Part shown: positions 15,384 to 18,595 of the stretch, piece after piece
Layout: every line of letters begins with the position of its first letter
Position numbering within the stretch: position 1 is the first letter of the stretch
Source: an uncultured Clostridia bacterium
GTDB taxonomy: Bacteria > Bacillota > Clostridia > Monoglobales > Monoglobaceae
Direction: 5' to 3'
Length of the DNA stretch: 18,595 bases
Assembly: GCA_934463175.1 (NCBI GenBank)
Contig: CAKSIW010000056.1
Span: forward strand, 1-18,595
Made by a program: the position numbers and the translations under genes
Notes under the pieces: model-generated
Seen by the model: the letters and a program-made list of their open reading frames with translations, nothing else
The model's database searches: none
What the model was told of the DNA's origin: nothing

Positions 15384-16499
15384 ATGGAGAGTGATAAAAG
15401 AGTTATTGTCAGGATTGAGGGAGTCAACAAAATATACGGGACAAACCATGTTGTTAAGGATCTTAATCTTGAAATCTATGAAGGAGAGTTCCTGACACTG
15501 CTCGGTTCATCGGGCTGCGGAAAAACAACCACGCTGAGAATGGTTGCGGGCTTTGAAGAACCGACCGACGGAACAATATGTGTTGAGGGAGAGGACATAC
15601 ACAACAAAGAGCCTTTTGAAAGGGACGTTAACACAGTGTTTCAGAGCTATGCACTGTTTCCGCATATGACGGTGTTTGACAACATTGCATACGGACTGAA
15701 GATGAAAAAGGTCAAAAAGCCTGAGATAAAGGAACGGGTGAACGAAATGCTGGACATGGTTCAGCTGGGCGGCTTTGAAAGAAGGTACCCGTCACAGTTG
15801 AGCGGCGGTCAGAAACAGAGGGTCGCAATTGCAAGGGCGTTGATAAACCGTCCGAAGGTTCTTCTGCTGGACGAGCCGCTGGGAGCACTTGACCTGAAGC
15901 TGCGCAAGCAAATGCAGCTTGAATTGAAGCGGCTTCAGAAAAAGCTGAACATAACGTTTATATATGTTACGCATGACCAGGAGGAGGCACTCACCATGAG
16001 TGACAGAATTTGCATCATGAACATGGGTGTTTTGCAGCAGGTCGGCACTCCGATGGAGATTTACGAAAATCCGCAGACCAAGTTTGTTGCGACCTTCATC
16101 GGTGAGACAAACATTTTTGACGGAAGCGTCACGGAGTGCAAAGACGGCAGGCTGCACATCGCGGTTGAGTCGGGAGACTTTTTTGAGACGGGTGAGGGCT
16201 TCGGCAAGGGAGACATGCTTTCCGTTTCGGTTCGCCCTGAAAGAATGCTTTATTCTTCCGAACCCGTTGAAGGCTTCAATCTTGTCGGAACGGTCAGGGA
16301 GCAGATTTATGTCGGCTCGGTTCTGAAAACGATTGTGGTTATGCAAAACGGCAATGAGGTGAAAATCGAACGCCTTGCGGGACAGGAGCTTCCGAGAGGC
16401 GGAACGGTTTATCTTCACTGGAATGCAGGCGACGCAAAGCTCATACATACTTTTGATAATGTCTTTGCGGACGCGGTTGAAAACATTGTAATGGAGTGA
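15384..16499 (+). CDS. potA: Spermidine/putrescine ABC transporter ATP-binding protein
   Basis: 371-residue cytosolic ATPase that drives polyamine import by PotBC. All ABC motifs are present: Walker A GSSGCGKTT (41-49), Q-loop Gln87 in VFQSYALFPHM, signature LSGGQKQR (139-146), Walker B LLLDEPLGALD (160-170) and switch His197 in VTHDQEEA. A C-terminal TOBE-like regulatory region follows from about 240 (FVATFIGETNIF, then SVRPERM). The start ATG 15384 lies 8 nt after AGAGG; an in-frame GTG at 15375 falls inside that site. Other PotA-like ATPases serve spermidine, putrescine or related solutes, and substrate choice here rests on the operon. Second gene of the PII-pot operon; its stop is 5 nt before potB. 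Confidence 0.95.
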   Translation: MESDKRVIVRIEGVNKIYGTNHVVKDLNLEIYEGEFLTLLGSSGCGKTTTLRMVAGFEEPTDGTICVEGEDIHNKEPFERDVNTVFQSYALFPHMTVFDNIAYGLKMKKVKKPEIKERVNEMLDMVQLGGFERRYPSQLSGGQKQRVAIARALINRPKVLLLDEPLGALDLKLRKQMQLELKRLQKKLNITFIYVTHDQEEALTMSDRICIMNMGVLQQVGTPMEIYENPQTKFVATFIGETNIFDGSVTECKDGRLHIAVESGDFFETGEGFGKGDMLSVSVRPERMLYSSEPVEGFNLVGTVREQIYVGSVLKTIVVMQNGNEVKIERLAGQELPRGGTVYLHWNAGDAKLIHTFDNVFADAVENIVME

Positions 16500-16504
16500 T
16501 TGTT

Positions 16505-17380
16505 ATGGCAAAATTATCACGGCATAAATTTAGGTCGAACACTCTTCCGGCGATAACAACGGTCGGTCCGGTTTCGCTGTGGCTTGTGTTTTTTGTGGCA
16601 GTTCCGCTGATATATGTGCTGGTGATGAGCTTCTGCTCACTTGACAGCTCATATAACGTGACATTCAAATTCACGGCTGATAACTACCGCAGACTGCTTG
16701 ACCCGAACTACATTCAGATTTATGCAACGTCGATTGTGGTTGCATTTCTGACAACGGCAATATGCATACTGGTCGGCTATCCGTTTTCCTTTTTGATTGC
16801 GAGAAACAAATCAAGGTTCAAGCCGCTGCTGTATATGCTGGTTATCATACCGTTCTGGACAAACTCGCTGATCAGGATTTACGGCTGGAGAACCTTTTTA
16901 GGCTCGGGCGGCTGGCTGAACAGCGCACTGATGGCAATGCACATAACGAGTGAGCCGGTTCAGTTCCTGTTCAACAAGGGTGCAACGGTTTTCGGTATGG
17001 TATACTGTCTGTTCCCGTTCATGGTGCTTCCGCTTTACACGGCGATTGAAAAGCTTGACACAAGCCTGCTTGAGGCATCGTCGGATCTCGGAGCGAAAAG
17101 AAGCGCAACCTTTTTAAGAATAATACTTCCGCTGACCGCAAGCGGAATATTTTCGGGAAGCATAATGGTGTTCATTCCGAGTCTGGGTTATTTCTTCGTT
17201 GCGGACATTCTGGGCGGCGGAAACAGCGATGTCATCGGAAACCTGATTGAACGCCAGTTTCAGAGCGGAAACAACTGGCCGCTCGGCTCGGCATTGTCAA
17301 TCATCTTGATTTTGATAACACTTGTCCTTGTGAAGCTCTATCAGAAGGCAGGCGGAGATATGGACAGTCTGGGGGTGTAG
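16505..17380 (+). CDS. potB: Spermidine/putrescine ABC transporter permease PotB
   Basis: 291-residue membrane protein, one half of the transport channel. Six hydrophobic segments are visible, the first near residues 20-40 (WLVFFVAVPLIYVLVMSF). The cytosolic EAA loop that docks on PotA is present as EASSDLGAKRSATFLRIILPL in the second half of the protein. The start ATG 16505 has GGAG 8 nt upstream. The gene follows potA by 5 nt and precedes potC by 3 nt. The order potA-potB-potC-potD matches the classical E. coli operon. Confidence 0.95.
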   Translation: MAKLSRHKFRSNTLPAITTVGPVSLWLVFFVAVPLIYVLVMSFCSLDSSYNVTFKFTADNYRRLLDPNYIQIYATSIVVAFLTTAICILVGYPFSFLIARNKSRFKPLLYMLVIIPFWTNSLIRIYGWRTFLGSGGWLNSALMAMHITSEPVQFLFNKGATVFGMVYCLFPFMVLPLYTAIEKLDTSLLEASSDLGAKRSATFLRIILPLTASGIFSGSIMVFIPSLGYFFVADILGGGNSDVIGNLIERQFQSGNNWPLGSALSIILILITLVLVKLYQKAGGDMDSLGV

Positions 17381-17383
17381 AAA

Positions 17384-18193
17384 ATGAGCAGAAAAACAAA
17401 GACGGCGGTGTCAAAGACGGCAGGAGCGGTTTTTTGCAGCATGGTATATATTTTCCTGTTTCTGCCGATCAGCGTCATCGTTGCAAATTCCTTCAATGCA
17501 ACAACACAGAAGCCATATCAGTCATGGAAGGGATTCACGCTTGACTGGTATGTGAAGCTGTTTGACAACAGCACGCTGCTTCGGTCATTCGGTGTGACAA
17601 TCTGCGTTGCGCTGATTTCGACTGCTCTTGCAACGGCAATCGGAACGGTGGCGGCGGTCGGAATGTATCGCTATAAGTTCCGCGGCAAGGGTGCGATTGA
17701 CGGACTGTTGTATATACCCGTCGTAATTCCCGAGATTGTGCTCGGAATATCGTTGCTGACCCTTTTCTCAAACACGGGAATACCGCGCGGAATGGTGACA
17801 CTGGTGCTTGCACACACAACCTTTGCGGTGCCGTATGTCATATTCAACGTCCGCGCAAGGCTTTCGGGATATGACAGCTCGATTGAAGAGGCAAGCATGG
17901 ATTTGGGAGCGAACAGGCTCACAACATTCAAAAACATCACGCTTCCCGTTCTTGCACCGGGAATCGGAGGCGGAGCACTGCTGGCGTTCACGCTTTCGAT
18001 TGATGATGTGATTGTGAGCTATTTCATCAACGGTCAGGTCAAGACCTTTCCGCTTCAGGTTATGGGAGCGATAAAAAGCGGTGTTGCACCCGATGTGAAC
18101 GCGCTTTCAACGCTCATTCTCATAGCAACGGTCATTCTGGTTGTTCTGACTCAGAGTGATCTGATTAAAAAAATTAAAGGAAAGAAGAGGTAA
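17384..18193 (+). CDS. potC: Spermidine/putrescine ABC transporter permease PotC
   Basis: 269-residue membrane protein that pairs with PotB. About six hydrophobic segments, beginning with AGAVFCSMVYIFLFLPISVI near residues 13-33. The EAA motif is EASMDLGANRLTTFKNITLPV at about residues 167-187. GGGGGTG upstream acts as the ribosome binding site within the end of potB, so translation is probably coupled. The C-terminus is basic (KKIKGKKR). It is 6 nt before potD. Confidence 0.95.
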   Translation: MSRKTKTAVSKTAGAVFCSMVYIFLFLPISVIVANSFNATTQKPYQSWKGFTLDWYVKLFDNSTLLRSFGVTICVALISTALATAIGTVAAVGMYRYKFRGKGAIDGLLYIPVVIPEIVLGISLLTLFSNTGIPRGMVTLVLAHTTFAVPYVIFNVRARLSGYDSSIEEASMDLGANRLTTFKNITLPVLAPGIGGGALLAFTLSIDDVIVSYFINGQVKTFPLQVMGAIKSGVAPDVNALSTLILIATVILVVLTQSDLIKKIKGKKR

Positions 18194-18199
18194 TGTATT

Positions 18200-18595
18200 A
18201 TGAAAAAACTTATATCGTTTGTTACAGCGGCGGCAGTTGCGGCGGCATTCACACTGACAGGCTGCGGCGGAGACGGAAAGACGGCTTCAAAGGACGGCGG
18301 AACACTGAACATATACACATGGACGGAATATATTCCCGACAGCGTAATTGAAAAGTTTGAAGATGAAACAGGCATAAAAGTTAATCACACAACCTTTTCT
18401 TCAAATGAGGATATGCTGGCAAAGGTGAAATCGGAGAGTGAGGGTGCATTTGACATTATCCAGCCGAGTGACTATATGGTTGAGCAGATGGCATCTCAGG
18501 GAATGCTGGAGGAGATTGATGTTTCAAAGCTGTCAAACTTTGAAAACATCGGTGAGGAATACCGCAGTCCCGAATATGACCCGGGCAACAAATAC
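18200..18595 (+). CDS. potD: Spermidine/putrescine-binding lipoprotein (partial, cut at window end)
   Basis: 132 codons of the substrate-binding protein are present; the rest lies beyond the window. Start ATG 18200 follows AAGAGG. The N-terminus is a lipoprotein signal with lipobox LTGC (Cys22), so the mature protein is anchored to the outer face of the membrane, as usual for Gram-positive binding proteins. The mature start TLNIYTWTEYIPDSVIEKFE and the later FDIIQPSDYMVEQM segment are typical of PotD/PotF-type proteins, including an aromatic Trp in the first strand that contributes to the polyamine site. Whether spermidine or putrescine is preferred cannot be told from this fragment. Confidence 0.94.
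   Translation, partial: MKKLISFVTAAAVAAAFTLTGCGGDGKTASKDGGTLNIYTWTEYIPDSVIEKFEDETGIKVNHTTFSSNEDMLAKVKSESEGAFDIIQPSDYMVEQMASQGMLEEIDVSKLSNFENIGEEYRSPEYDPGNKY

Noticed and set aside
15792..16448. 218-codon minus-strand open frame
   Set aside because: Fully antisense to potA, which has every ABC ATPase motif; the product shows no known features.

Overview
The window looks like a chromosomal segment of a low-to-mid GC anaerobic Firmicute, most likely a Clostridia member of gut type. This is inferred from strong consensus sigma-70-like promoters, purine-rich Shine-Dalgarno sequences before nearly every gene, Gram-positive-style secreted proteins and the overall gene set. Species cannot be named from the sequence alone. 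No RNA gene, insertion sequence, CRISPR array or phage gene was seen. The layout splits near 12.6 kb: everything to the left is on the minus strand and everything to the right is on the plus strand. No gene-free stretch exceeds about 200 bases.

Left region (1-10488, minus): an apparent three-gene operon. A TetR-family regulator, with a 22-bp palindrome over its own promoter, overlaps by 4 bp the start of a 2630-residue secreted protein. That protein carries at least fourteen Ig-like module junctions and a non-repetitive middle domain. Sixteen bases later comes a second large secreted protein (at least 597 residues), cut by the window edge. This is probably a locally regulated cell-envelope or extracellular system of unknown purpose.

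Middle region (10522-12611, minus): aguB-aguA, N-carbamoylputrescine amidase and agmatine deiminase, which together convert agmatine to putrescine. The operon has a strong promoter, a dyad touching its -35 box, a terminator-like hairpin at the very start of its leader, and a terminator whose loop contains the aguA stop codon.

Right region (12639-18595, plus): a sodium-dependent (NSS-family) transporter is followed by a GAF-like/LuxR-type regulator, apparently co-transcribed. Then comes a separate promoter, again with a terminator-like hairpin just after the start site. It leads into a PII nitrogen-sensor gene with an enlarged T-loop and potA-potB-potC-potD, the spermidine/putrescine ABC importer (potD is cut by the window edge).

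Together, the middle and right regions form a polyamine block: synthesis of putrescine from agmatine, polyamine import, a possible additional substrate transporter, a PII energy/nitrogen sensor and a LuxR-type regulator. The most interesting points are the PII variant tied to a polyamine importer, the two matching leader hairpins, and the TetR-linked giant secreted proteins.
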